Below are positions 52,193 to 63,272 of a DNA stretch of 64,000 nt, piece by piece. The number at the start of each line of letters is the position of its first letter. Within the stretch, counting starts at the first letter, position 1. This DNA comes from Rotaria socialis (lineage: Eukaryota; Rotifera; Eurotatoria; Philodinida; Philodinidae): NCBI GenBank assembly GCA_905331475.1, contig CAJNYU010000032.1:47563-111562 (forward strand), in the 5' to 3' direction. The notes under the pieces are model-generated. The model did no database searches and was not told the DNA's origin. It saw only the letters and a list, made by a program, of their open reading frames with translations. Made by a program: the position numbers and the translations under genes.

Positions 52193-53638
52193 AATGAGAA
52201 AATAAAAAGAAAACCAATCGCATAAATCTTACTTATTGACTATATTGATGTAGATGTCAAGGGTAAATTTTTTTGTCGTGTCGGAATGAAAAGAATGAAG
52301 TGGAGAAAGATATTTTGAATGGTATAATTCATACAGCAAATCGCGTTGAACAATTGAACAAGATGTCGCTATTGTTTGATAATGTTATATCGTACGGGTA
52401 ATTTTTATTAGCTGGCTTTTTTTTATGTACGCGATTCTGGTTTAGTCGTATGATATGAGTTTTATTGTTTCAATGAAATCGATATAATTATTATTTTGGA
52501 ATTTCTCATTGATTTGCTTAAACTTATTCTGAGTACAGAAAAATAAAGCAATTGATTAATATTGGCCAAAGGCAAAGAATTACTCAAGTTATTCAATCTA
52601 AAACTAATTCGTAAATAGGGTATTATTTTCCGTATCATTCAAAATCGATCTGTCTTTTTGTTTTGCTGTCCTTTAGGCTATTTTCATAGCTATAGACTTT
52701 ATTAAAAACCGTCTCTCAATTACCATTTGATGTTCTTTTCATTGAAATCACTCGCTCTATTTATGACGCTGCTGATGTACTTGATTATATAAAAGTTATT
52801 AATAATTCTATGGAAAATGTCATTTTCGCATTTCTATAAAGATTTTTTTTAATATTTATATGATATATTCGATTGAATTAATGTGGAATAATGACTATTA
52901 TAAGTAGTGTTCTTGATCCCGGTGCATCAGATTATTTTGGATATGTTTGAATTTCATGAACAAATAGGTGATGTCCGTAATGAAGTCAAGACTTCGAATT
53001 GAAAATAATAATTTCATTAGAATTGCGATATTTTTTTGTTTTTTGTTTTTTGTAACATTGTTTATTATTTGATTAATAAAAGATTGTTTTTTTGCAAATT
53101 AATTTTTTTATCAAATAATTCTGACTGGCTATTTTCTATGTTAATCTTTACACAACCTATGCAATCTAGAACTCGGTAGGTTATTTATGATATGCGTATA
53201 TATCATTAAAGATTTATTGTTTAATATTTTTCTTGATGAATATAATATTACTCCAAGTTTTTTCGCAGAATAAATAAGCTTGAACTATCTAACTTTCTAT
53301 TAAAGATAAAATATCATCTCAAAGATAACAAAGATAGTTGTTGGAATTCAAATAAAAATGCAATTGGCTGATTTGTTTCCTCTATGATCAATTTGCATTA
53401 TGAAAATAACCTCTGATGAGCGTACAATAAGAAAAAGAATCACAGAACAGATGCAAATCGTCGTCGACAAACACTTTTGTGTTGTCATTATCCACATAAA
53501 AGAAACAACAACGAAATAAAGATAAAAGAAAGTTCACGTGGTTCATAAATATTTAGATTCAAGTCAAACTATTTACGCATATATTTAATAGAAGAAAGAT
53601 TTATACATTATCATATTACATAGACGTACATATCAATA
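52193..53638. other. Intergenic with scattered coding-like fragments
   Basis: Three short plus-strand pieces look coding but do not join into a gene: about 52282-52398 (EVEKDILNGIIHTANRVEQL), 52696-52839 (SQLPFDVLFIEITRSIYDAA) and about 52923-52999 (FEFHEQIGDVRNEVKTSN). They may be relics of one gene. The rest is A/T-rich spacer and the COMT promoter. Confidence 0.35.
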
Positions 53639-54349
53639 ATGAATAACATGGTCGATTGGCGTGTTGTATTAAAAGATTATGTTCTAAAGAATGCTCGTCA
53701 AAATGATATTCAAAATGTAATTGATACTATTGATAAATTTTGTTGGACTGAACATGAACTAATGAATATTGGTGATCGGAAAGGGAAAATACTTGATCAA
53801 GCTATTCAAGTCAAACAACCAAAAACTGTTCTTGAACTTGGTAAAATTTCTATTTTTTTACAATATAAATAAAATTTCATGTATTTACAATCATCTCTAG
53901 GTACTTTTCTTGGTTATAGTTCTTTAAGAATTCTTTCTCAATTACCCGATAATGCAGTATTCATTACACTTGAAGCCAATTCTCAATCCGCCGAAATAGC
54001 TCGTTCTATACATACATATGCCGGCGCAGCAGATCGAATAAAAATTGTCAATGATCTTTCGCAAAATGTTATTCCACATTTAAGCGAACAGTGTCATATT
54101 GATACGCTGGATTTTATATTTTTTGATCACGAGAAAAATATTTATTTACGTGATTTAAAAATGCTTGAAGATGCCGGATTAATCAAAAACGGAACTGTGC
54201 TACTTGCAGATAATGTGATTTTTCCGGGTGCACCAGATTATTTAGAATATATTCGAAATAATCCAAATTATACAACAACATTTCACGAAGCAAAACTAGA
54301 ATATCGAGAAGATATTCGTGATGGTATTGAAATATCGATTCGTAAATGA
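53639..54349 (+). CDS. COMT: Catechol O-methyltransferase-like, SAM-dependent
   Basis: Two exons (53639-53840 and 53901-54349) joined across a 60-bp intron give 216 residues, the size of soluble COMT. The SAM-binding region is ELMNIGDRKGKILDQAI, PKTVLELGTFLGYSSLRI and TLEANSQSAEIA. The catalytic and Mg2+ site is recognisable: FFDHEKNIYL (D, H and K of the family DHWK box), LLADNVIFPGAPDYLEYI (the second Asp-Asn pair) and KLEYREDIRDGIEISI (the Glu that binds the catechol hydroxyls). The Trp of DHWK is replaced by Glu, so substrate preference may differ. There is no N-terminal membrane anchor. It should methylate catechol-type compounds; animal COMT inactivates catecholamines. A dispersed repeat begins 216 bp downstream. 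Confidence 0.93.
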
Positions 54350-54639
54350 GAAAAAACAAACCCTTCTTGTTTATTACAAAATCTTATATATACGCATATA
54401 TTTATTTGTGCATTAATGCAATGAGACTCCTAGAAATAAATTTATTCATAATAATTATCATGTTATTGCGAACGTATAGTTATAATTTGTAGCTAATCGG
54501 AAATACTAAGAATGATGTAAACAATTATGTTTGTGCTGCTATTTCTTTTCTCCCCATACATATATAAAAGTATCTGATTAAGCATAAAATTCAGACAGAA
54601 AATATTTCAAGAGTCATACGAGTAGTTTAGTTGCTTCCT

Positions 54640-54670
<31 letters not shown>

Positions 54671-56720
54671 AATCATAATAAAATCAGCAAGATCAAGTCT
54701 TATCTTTTTGGTTTTGCAGAGATTTAATTATATGTCGATAATAATCAGTAATCTTCGTAATCAAAATGAAGATGACTTATCATTAGATCAATGAAAATTG
54801 GATAAACTGTCGAAGACTATTAAATAAAGGAAGATGATGATGATGACAAACAAGAAATCTTGTAAATGCGTACAAAAACTAAGATTAGTTAGCAAGTCAA
54901 AGATAGTTCAACTATTGAAAGCAAAACAAACGCATCGTCGTTTTTTATGCTGTTAATAAATCAACTGTCAAATAATAATCATGATTATATAAAAGGCTTC
55001 TTGCTTTTATCAAAAATTCTAAAAACACATTCGCATTTATCAGTCGGATTTTGCGTAGTGGAATGATTTTTTTATGTCGAACATTTCTGATTGTCTCTTA
55101 TAAAAAACACACAATGAATATGAATCAATTTTACATTAGTAAAATGTCATTAACGGCTTGTTCTAAATGGAAAAACAGTGCCCTGGAAAATTAGAAAACA
55201 ATCTTAGCGCTATACACAACGAAAGCTGCCTTCGAATTACACGCACAGAGTCATCCAATCTCGTGTATTTCCCTGTAGAATTCTGCATCATAATAATTTT
55301 TCTAGGCTTGATCTTTCATTACAATTTTCACGTTATTAATTAAAAATGAATACTCGCATTTCTTTTTTTCTACTTTCATAATTATAAAATATGAGATTTC
55401 TAATCATAGGCGTATGATTGAATGAGACATCACACCGTAATAAATCGAACATCTCGTATTGTTTAAAAAAAGCGGTCATCGTTTGAATCCCAAAAAAAGA
55501 TTGTGTCATACAGGATGTTCTAAATGTGATTCAAAGCTTTATTTCATATAAATCCACTTCGAACTATTATTTCATTTCTATTAAGAACACCATTGTGACT
55601 TTTCAAAAGTGGACACTATAGAATATTCGTTTCAACATATGCTACAAGACATATCCTGATTGTACTCTTTTTGATACATATAAACATGTATCGGTCTAAT
55701 CTTACACTAATAATAGGATCTTCAAAAAACAGGTATTCACTGCCTATAATCAGACGATATTCACATTACAGAAAAGCTTTTGTAATAAAAATAGTCCCAT
55801 CGGACCCAAGACCGTTCTTAGTAAGGAACGAATCACTAGTGATGCTTGAAATAATCCAAAATTACATTAGAAAAAAAATACATTAAACACCAGATTAGTA
55901 TTGAGATGATATTTCTAATGAATTGAAAATATCGATTAACACATTTAGGAACAATTGATAAAAATTTTTTGTTTTCTTACCAATTTCTCCGCTTTGACAG
56001 CTACTTAGTATTGTTTTCTTTTAGACATTAATCAATTGATTGATGCATACAATATAAAACTGTCGCATCTCAATCGTCTCCTGTCAATTCATTCTGAACG
56101 TCCATTATTGATGTTCTCATATAAGATGAGTTATTAAATATACTTTGCTCATTTGTTTATAATATGATTTCAACATTTCTATCGAACTCCTAGTCTATCG
56201 AATGTAATCTAGTGATGAAGAGCTCTACAACAATTTCATTTTCTTTAAAATGATATATTACTGTTGGCAAAAAAGACTTGTCTGAATTTTAGTCTATTCT
56301 CTGTCCATGAAATAGGTTCATTATCAAAAAACAATTCATGAGAAAAATTCTTGACGATTCTCTAGACTCATTTTAAGTATGAGATATTAACGGGCGTTTT
56401 AAATGACTATAATTATAGAAATTCCGTTAATAACAAAACATCTATCTGTATATTAAAGAAGTCATGACTGTCACAGTTGAATGCTTTTAGTGACCTATAT
56501 AATAAATCTACGAGGTTTGTCTATACGTGCATCGATACATAAAAGATTAAAAATGTTCGTGACACGACATGATACTTACCACATGCCTATTGTGTTATCG
56601 ACTATTTTTCTTTCAATATTGTTCAATAGCCAATATTTATCGTGCAATAGTGAAAGAATATAGAAAACGAACGGCAATCACTTTCGTTCTTATTCATCAT
56701 TTGATCTACTTAAAAAAGTC
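54350..56720. other. Gene-free stretch containing repeat copy 1
   Basis: About 2.4 kb between COMT and the PTB-like gene. It contains the first copy of the 0.73-kb repeat (54565-55301). Open frames at 55671-55886 and 56481-56663 are not supported by splicing or homology. Confidence 0.45.
54565..55301. repeat. Dispersed direct repeat, copy 1
   Basis: This segment matches 63273-64000 almost base for base. Apart from three fewer CAA-type units in copy 2, I count about five substitutions. The left boundary is sharp: flanks differ before TAAAAGTATCTGATTAAG. The right boundary is unknown because copy 2 runs off the window. A (CAA)10 tract lies at 54641-54670. No open frame or transposase is visible, and no TG..CA ends that would suggest an LTR. 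Confidence 0.9.
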
Positions 56721-58895
56721 ATGGCGAGTGTCGATCAAATACCTATACTACCTGAAACTCAAACTATTGAACCAATTGTTCAATGTGGTGTCCTTTATTT
56801 GGGTACGGCACCATCTAGTGCTGGTCTTGGCGGTCTTGATGCAGTTCAAGAACCATTTTCATATCGATATCCTGTCGATGGGACGAATACAGTTCGAGGT
56901 AATTCAATGAATATCTCATCTATTAAGAGAATACAGCTATATTTATTATAAAAATAAAAGGTATTGATGCAGTAATATCCGTTTATGATAATGGTATTCA
57001 ATTAGCATTTACCCGGCAACCACATGCAGCCATATTTTTTCCAATAACTTCTCTTATCTATTGTGCAAGTCTTCGTTTTTCTGTCATTGAAAATGGTCAA
57101 GCAAAATCGATACCAATGATTGATTGGCGTTTTACGCCTTTAGATTCATTAGTAGAAAATAATAGTCGACATCCACCACTATTCAGTCTAATTGTAAGAC
57201 GTACACAACTGTTACCAGGCGATGAATGCCATTGTTTTATAACTAAAAGTGGTGATTCAGCATTTTCACTTATTCAAGCAGTATCACGAGTCTATGCAAA
57301 TATTAATCCGGGAACTCAATGTTTAAAATCACCTATTTTTTATCAGGTTAAACTTCATTATATCTCTTTTTCCTTGAAATTGATTTTTACTCTTTGGATA
57401 TTTTTAGTTAGATCGTTTCGGACGAAAATTAACTGAAACCAATGGTGCTATTTACATATCGCCGGCTAATGATGACGATTCACAATTGGATCGACCTGGT
57501 TCAAATCGATTAACAGATGAGTCTATTGGGCAACGTTATCTATGTAATCCAAAACTTGGCGGATATTTTTATCGTACAGATGCAAGTATTATTGAATCAT
57601 GGCAATTGTGGGGTGATGATAATTCAACTGAAACTCGACCGCGTCCACCTGCATCACCTTTTGGATTACATGAAGGTCTTTATCATGATGATACAACCCA
57701 TGAGATTCAAACATATTTACGCCACATGGAAGATGAAGACAAATCTTCGTCATATACGTGTTCAAGTAAAAGCTGCAGTTCCCTTAGTTCATCATCAACG
57801 CAACATTCTTGTAAACGTAGTCAACGCCGTTCTTATAAACAAAAATCATTTGATGATACTGATCAATTCGAGGAGTCATTGTCGAATGCACAAGCAAGTT
57901 CATTTGAACCAATTTCAACATCGAAAAATAGTCACGTAAGAGAAAAAAGAAAAGCGCCCATTGTTATTGAAAAAGTCGTACCGACTGTACCGACATCAAT
58001 ACCAATCCTTAATCCAATTTTACCACAGCAACCATTGGATATTTCAAACTGTGAACAAGAATCAACTGCAGGATCTCTTTCAAAATTGGATGTTCCTTCT
58101 TTTTCATATCGAATCAATGAACATGGCGAAAAAATAACTAAAGAAGGTAATCGTATTGTATTTATGGATGTCATCCGGCCGAATACGAATAACAATACAA
58201 TTGATCCACAATCCGATAGACCATCGAAATTTCGTTCTCGTTCACGACGACAATGGCAACCAAAACATATACCTGTCATTGATATTCAAAGTGTTCAACG
58301 ATTTATTGATGAAAACAATTCTAAAAATCAACGACAAACAAGTGCAAGTATTATTAATGATAAATCAGTAGACCGTGCGAATGATACAACTCCTCGCCTA
58401 AAAACAACGGATATGACGGAAATCATCGATGAATATTTTAAAGATTATAATGGGCATAAAACAAAGTTAAGTAATCATGAAACTCAATCAATAGATGACC
58501 GTGTCAAATCACCAAATACGCAAAAACCTCGACGGACAGCTAGTATTATTTCATCAACACATAGCTCTGCAAATGGTAGTCTTCATCGTCGTAGTCAGTC
58601 GACAGTAAATGCTGGTGTGAAAGTTAATTATGTTAGACGTAGTACAACTTCGTCTACATCTTCAATAGTTAAACCCATAGTCCCCGTCTTTAGTGATGAA
58701 AAACTTGATGAATATATATCAAATATTTACGGAACAAATCGATCAATTACATCGAAAACATCATCAAAAAATCGTGAAGAAAGTAAATCATCGAATATTC
58801 CTACGACTCTAAATCCAACATATATACCCGCATTTCGATATATGCAAAGTAGTGTTAATTCAAATTTATTTCGGGAATATTATAACGCATATTAA
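56721..58895 (+). CDS. Large protein with PTB/PID-like N-terminus and Ser-rich tail
   Basis: Three exons (56721-56898, 56961-57346, 57408-58895) join in phase to give 683 residues. The N-terminal 180 or so residues look like a phosphotyrosine-binding fold: CGVLYLGTAPSSAGLGGLDA, YRYPVDGTNTVRGIDAVISV, NGIQLAFTRQPHAAIFFPIT and LIYCASLRFSVIE. A conserved-looking block around SIGQRYLCNPKLGGYFYRTD and SIIESWQLWGDDNSTETRPR follows, then a long Ser/Thr/Arg-rich, low-complexity region. A late motif, IVPVFSDEKLDEYISNIYGT, echoes ITDMTEIIDEYFKDYNG-type sequence earlier. It ends NSNLFREYYNAY. The likely role is a cytoplasmic adaptor or scaffold. I cannot name the family, and the PTB assignment rests on pattern only. 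It converges with the next gene (stops 208 bp apart). Confidence 0.75.
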
Positions 58896-59103
58896 TTAAA
58901 CTTTCAAGAAAAAACAAGATAAACATTAAAAAAAGACCACAGAACTAAATATTCTTATTTGGCGCATATCTTCTGGTTTTTCTATAAAAGAATTTGTTTT
59001 AAACAAATAAATAAATAAGATAGGAGTTGTTTTTAACAATAAATTCACTAAACAAACGAGAAATCGTATAATAGATTATCGTGAAATTTAAAAATAGAAT
59101 AAT

Positions 59104-60141
59104 TCATTTTGATGATGTTATTTCGTTTTCTTCTGTTACCGATAAGTTAAATAAAAAATTTCCTGGTAACACATGATGATGAACTTTATCAGAGATTGTA
59201 TAAATACGATCTGTCGATATTGTTGCCTCGGAAGATAACCTTCGATGGCGAGAATGCTTCTCTGGTCTAGCTCGTATTGTGTCTATCGTTGTCCGTAAAT
59301 ATTCGTTCGTGTTTTGAGATGAATCTGTTCTTTTAAAAAGTTTTTGTTGTGTTGAAATACGATGTCGAAATGCAACAGCACGTGCCCATTGTCGCATCCA
59401 TGATGCATTTGGTTTATCAATGCGACGATGAAATAAACTCAAAAGACGATCTCGCTTTTGTTTTAAAGATGTTGTCGAAAGACCACTGGACGATCGAGCG
59501 CGCGGTTTATCATCGTGCTGATGTTGTCTACGATATCTCGCTTGTACCCATTGAACGACAAGGCCAAGAATAAAAAACATGACTATGCCACTGGCCAATG
59601 CAACAAGTAACGGCATTGAATTTGCTTTTAACGGTTCAGGCGATAGCTTGCCTGTACGTATAGGCGCACAACCATCACGTGGTTGATAAATAAATCTTGT
59701 CGAATTCATATAAAGTTCAATGCAGACTTCATATACACCTGAGTTAAGATTAAATATACGTAAGCTGTTATTATAATCAATAAGTTCTGTAAAATTAGTC
59801 AATATTTGAATGATTTCATTCGATTGTACGACACCATCAGTCGTTCGTAGAATAAATCGATAGGCATCGAAAATATCACTTAGACGTTTTTCAATAGTAA
59901 ACCAAATAAGAGTCAATGGACTCCGTAGATCATAAAAATAACATATCTGTAAATGATGAGTAGAATTTGTTCGGCCATGAGAACCAAAACAAGTTTCTTG
60001 ACTATTTTTCATTCTATTTGTTCGAACTGTTTGACAGTCGATTGGCCATAGAACAAGACTGAACGAAATAGGCACTAGATATTTGATCATGTATGTCTTT
60101 GTATTTTTCATCAAGTGTAAGATTAGAGTATATTTATTCAT
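59104..60141 (-). CDS. Single-pass type I membrane protein, unknown family
   Basis: An intronless 345-residue frame. The first 36 residues contain a hydrophobic signal (YLVPISFSLVLWPIDCQ); the Met at residue 18 may be the true start and would give a cleaner signal peptide. The ectodomain (about residues 37-175) has Cys residues in ETCFGSHG, LQICYFYD, YEVCIELY and DGCAPIRTG and several N-glycosylation sequons (NST, NFT, NNS), and may be a small beta-sandwich. A transmembrane helix follows (MPLLVALASGIVMFFILGLV). The cytoplasmic tail is basic and Ser-rich (QARYRRQHQHDDKPRARSSS). No catalytic domain is seen, so a receptor or adhesion protein is possible. The family is not recognised. Confidence 0.75.
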   Translation of the reverse strand: MNKYTLILHLMKNTKTYMIKYLVPISFSLVLWPIDCQTVRTNRMKNSQETCFGSHGRTNSTHHLQICYFYDLRSPLTLIWFTIEKRLSDIFDAYRFILRTTDGVVQSNEIIQILTNFTELIDYNNSLRIFNLNSGVYEVCIELYMNSTRFIYQPRDGCAPIRTGKLSPEPLKANSMPLLVALASGIVMFFILGLVVQWVQARYRRQHQHDDKPRARSSSGLSTTSLKQKRDRLLSLFHRRIDKPNASWMRQWARAVAFRHRISTQQKLFKRTDSSQNTNEYLRTTIDTIRARPEKHSRHRRLSSEATISTDRIYTISDKVHHHVLPGNFLFNLSVTEENEITSSK

Positions 60142-60501
60142 AAAAGGTTAACGAGTTGAAGATTGATAAATTATTTTTCTTTCTTGTTGACATTTGAATC
60201 ATGACTAGTTGCATTACAAAAAAAGGACAATGAATATCGAATATTTGAAGAAAAACGAGCAAATTGAAATGTCATACAAAAAAAGAAGAGATGCACTTTT
60301 TATCCTTGATTTAAGTATGTCTTAAGAAATAAAAACAATCATTCGCAAACACTGATCTCTTTTGTAAATATGATCGTTGCATTGAAATAAAGAAAATAGT
60401 TTTACATAACTAATGGTTGAATCTCAAATTAAAATCATGCATAAAATCCAAATGTTAAGAGGTCATTTTTGATTAGCTACTCGATTTTTAGGTGTGCCGT
60501 A

Positions 60502-60632
60502 GAAAGACCGAAAGGAAAAATGTCGAAAGGGAAAAATATCGAAAGGAAAAATATAGAAAATGACCAAAGGAAAAATGTCGAAGGAAAAATATCGAAAGAA
60601 AAAATATCGAAAGGGAAAAATGTCGAAAATTT
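60502..60632. repeat. GGAAAAATGTCGAAA minisatellite
   Basis: About eight imperfect 14-16-bp units of the form AAAGGGAAAAATRTCG. The unit closely resembles the arms of the foldback-like element at 43225-43833, so it may be a detached arm of the same family. It is not coding. Confidence 0.7.
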
Positions 60633-60958
60633 GCATTAAGATTCAACACGAAAAACGACTTCTTTTCTTAAAGTTTTGCGTTTAAACACGAAAAGAGCGC
60701 TGTTTTTTTAAAACTTTGCATTAAAACGCATATTTTCTCGAGTTTTTTTTTCATGGGTGGAACTATTTAATTGTTCATCGATTCCTCGTTAATCTTTCCT
60801 AATCATTTTCTTCACAGATTCTTATTTAGTTCGATCGCCACCTATGAAAATGCTGGTAGAGACTCATTTCTAGGATGCCCCTTATCACTTTCCATAAAAA
60901 TATTAATTCTCATTGTCGGATTAATTAATTCAACCTTAACTTGTTGATCGATCACCTA

Positions 60959-61060
60959 GACATGAGCGGGACCAATGATTTTTGGTCCCGGTCCTGGTCA
61001 AAATAAAAAACAATGGCTGCGGGCCCTGTCCGGTGGAACCGGGACCATTTTTTTCATGTC
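60959..61060. mobile_element. 102-bp GC-rich MITE flanked by TA
   Basis: The ends GACATGA and TCATGTC are perfect inverted repeats and are flanked by TA on both sides (60957-60958 and 61061-61062), as expected for a Tc1/mariner-type target duplication. The inside contains GGGACCA...TGGTCCC and further CCGGGACC palindromes and is clearly more G/C-rich than its surroundings. Confidence 0.6.
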
Positions 61061-61457
61061 TACAACCACTACTTAATTATTAGATTGCGGTTTGTCAAAA
61101 GAAAAAAAAAGTTGCTGACAAAACTAGTCGATATCTGATGCTTATATTGCTATGCTGTTTTCGTTTCACGAATTATCGAATACAAATTAATAGAGGAAGA
61201 AGAGAAAAATTGAATATTCATTACAATACGTCTATGCTGCTCACCTTTTTTTTTCTTTTTCTTCTATCATCCGCTACACTAGTTGAAATACATTGTCATC
61301 TTATCTGACTGATTGTCTTATAGTCATATATTAAAGACGCTTGAACATATATATATATATATATATATATCAATCGATTAGTGAGTCATTTTTATCGTGT
61401 GTGAGTAAATTGTTCGCTCAACAGTTAGTACTAAGACAACCTCGTATTCATATTGAC

Positions 61458-61676
61458 ATGGCAGAAAAAGACGTAAATATACATAGAGAAAAATATTCTT
61501 CGTTTTCTATTTTTTTTCCATTAAATTACTCATCTAATTTTACATTTTAGGATGATGCTAAACAAGAAAAGATCGCAAAATATGTAGAACTATCTAATGC
61601 TGTGAAAAATGGATTTATAACGTTACAACAATATGAGACTGAAATAGTCAAACTTGTACAACAGCAGTTGATATGA
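61458..61676 (+). CDS. 46-residue acidic/helical microprotein, SHOCT-like
   Basis: Two exons (61458-61472 and 61551-61676) join in phase 0: MAEKD then DDAKQEKIAKYVELSNAVKN and GFITLQQYETEIVKLVQQQL. The pattern of a charged helix, a short turn with GFIT and a second helix resembles SHOCT-type short domains (helix, G-x-IT, E-Y/F-E, helix), which usually mediate oligomerisation. The GT-AG intron and lack of low complexity support a real gene, but a protein this short could be chance. Confidence 0.5.
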
Positions 61677-63272
61677 ATTGTTCTTTTTTTTTATAAATCT
61701 TTTGAAACCATTTGGTCATAAGAAAAATAAACTAAGATTTTCTTCATCTTCCCATACTGGATAATGATTGAAAATAATGACTTTCAATAATTTTATACTA
61801 TTGATACCATTCGCTGTAACTCGAATTATTTTCGAGAAAAATTAGCTTATTCATATTGGAAAAAACCTATAGCTGGTGTTACTGAATTATCTGTTGATAT
61901 ACGTTGTTTTTCATATCGAACAATATTTTAAGGCAAAATATGAGTCCACGTTCAGCGATCCCATTTTGGACAAATTTGAATGACAAAAATTTTGTTCAAT
62001 TCAGCAAAAAAAATTACGAAATAATATTCTCATTTTTGTTTGTATTAAAAAAATATGAGATTTGACTATTTTTTGTTTTGTTATCACTGAAAGATAATTC
62101 ATTTTCATTTAATCCTACAGTAGTGTTATCAATGAAGCAGTTCATCCTCCTCGACTTTGCACAATGATTTCTAGAGAAATTTTTCATAAACAAGTGAAAA
62201 AATCTTGTGAATTTCTGGAAATACTATATTTTCAACAAATATGATATGAAACAATCTTCATTTTGTCGCATACGAAAATAACTTGGCAAAACTCCACACT
62301 ACGATATAGAGAATGAGCCAAAAGTAAGGAAATACTGGATTCTTTTTCAGGTTTTTCCAATGGGGAGCAAACTGGTTTCAAATGATATCAAAATCGATTG
62401 AAATCAGTATGAAATCAACGAAATCAGTTTGTTCCCTCTTGGGTTTTTCTATAAAAGTAGATAATCAGATGGGATATTTGGAATACAATTATCATTTGAT
62501 CAAACTCGAAGAATCAATGGATTGTTAATCTTTTTAGAGTTACCAGTTCGTAAAAAAAATGCAAATCTCTTTCATGTACTCTTACATGAGTGGCATAAAG
62601 ATTGCGTTTTCTAATCGAAGTCAATTCATTTTTTTTCTACCGAATGACATTTTTAGATAGTTTTGTATGCAATACGTCTTGAGAAGCAATACAAATCACT
62701 AAAATTTCAATCATCGTATATATTGTGATGTATACTATACAAATGACACAACTACAATGGGAGGAAAGCTACAAACATGCAAGATAATCAATGTAGAGAA
62801 CACAAGAGACATTTTTTCAAAATATTTCAGCCATATTCACAATTAATGGCAAATGAGATGCTCTTTATTTGAGTAGAGTCGTGTAGCATATAGTGTCATC
62901 TAATCACGAGATCGAACTATTGATTTAAAACACTGAAGTGAATGTCATGTTTTCACATCTTTGATCAACCTAGTATTGAAGCTTTGCATACATCATAAAT
63001 AAAGTATAAGACTACTTAAGCAATGTCCTATATCTTTATCATTCACTTTCATTTCTTATTATTTGAAGAAAAAATTCAAAAACACTTAAACAGTGATTAC
63101 TATATGATTAAAAATGCCTTTTATAGATGGCATATTTTCTCTGGTTTCGAAACGTGTTACATGTGTGAGTTTTAATCTTATATTGTAACAGTAACTGTTT
63201 TCTATATTTTCTATTGTGTATAATATATTATTTCGAACATTTTTTAAACAGAGCAAATGAATTTACTTTCAT
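61677..63272. other. Intergenic, no gene seen
   Basis: About 1.6 kb of A/T-rich DNA. The only structure I see is an imperfect inverted repeat at 62357-62380 and 62421-62442, able to form a short hairpin. No coding frame of note. Confidence 0.4.

Larger units (their letters stand above)
60142..61457. other. Intergenic with two repeat elements
   Basis: About 1.3 kb holding the upstream region of the membrane-protein gene, the minisatellite at 60502-60632, a small GC-rich MITE at 60959-61060 and an (AT)n tract at 61348-61370 just upstream of the next gene. Confidence 0.5.

Noticed and set aside
57517..57939. Second plus-strand frame overlapping the PTB-like gene
   Set aside because: A +1 shadow of the real frame, rich in His/Met from reading CAT/ATG repeats out of phase.
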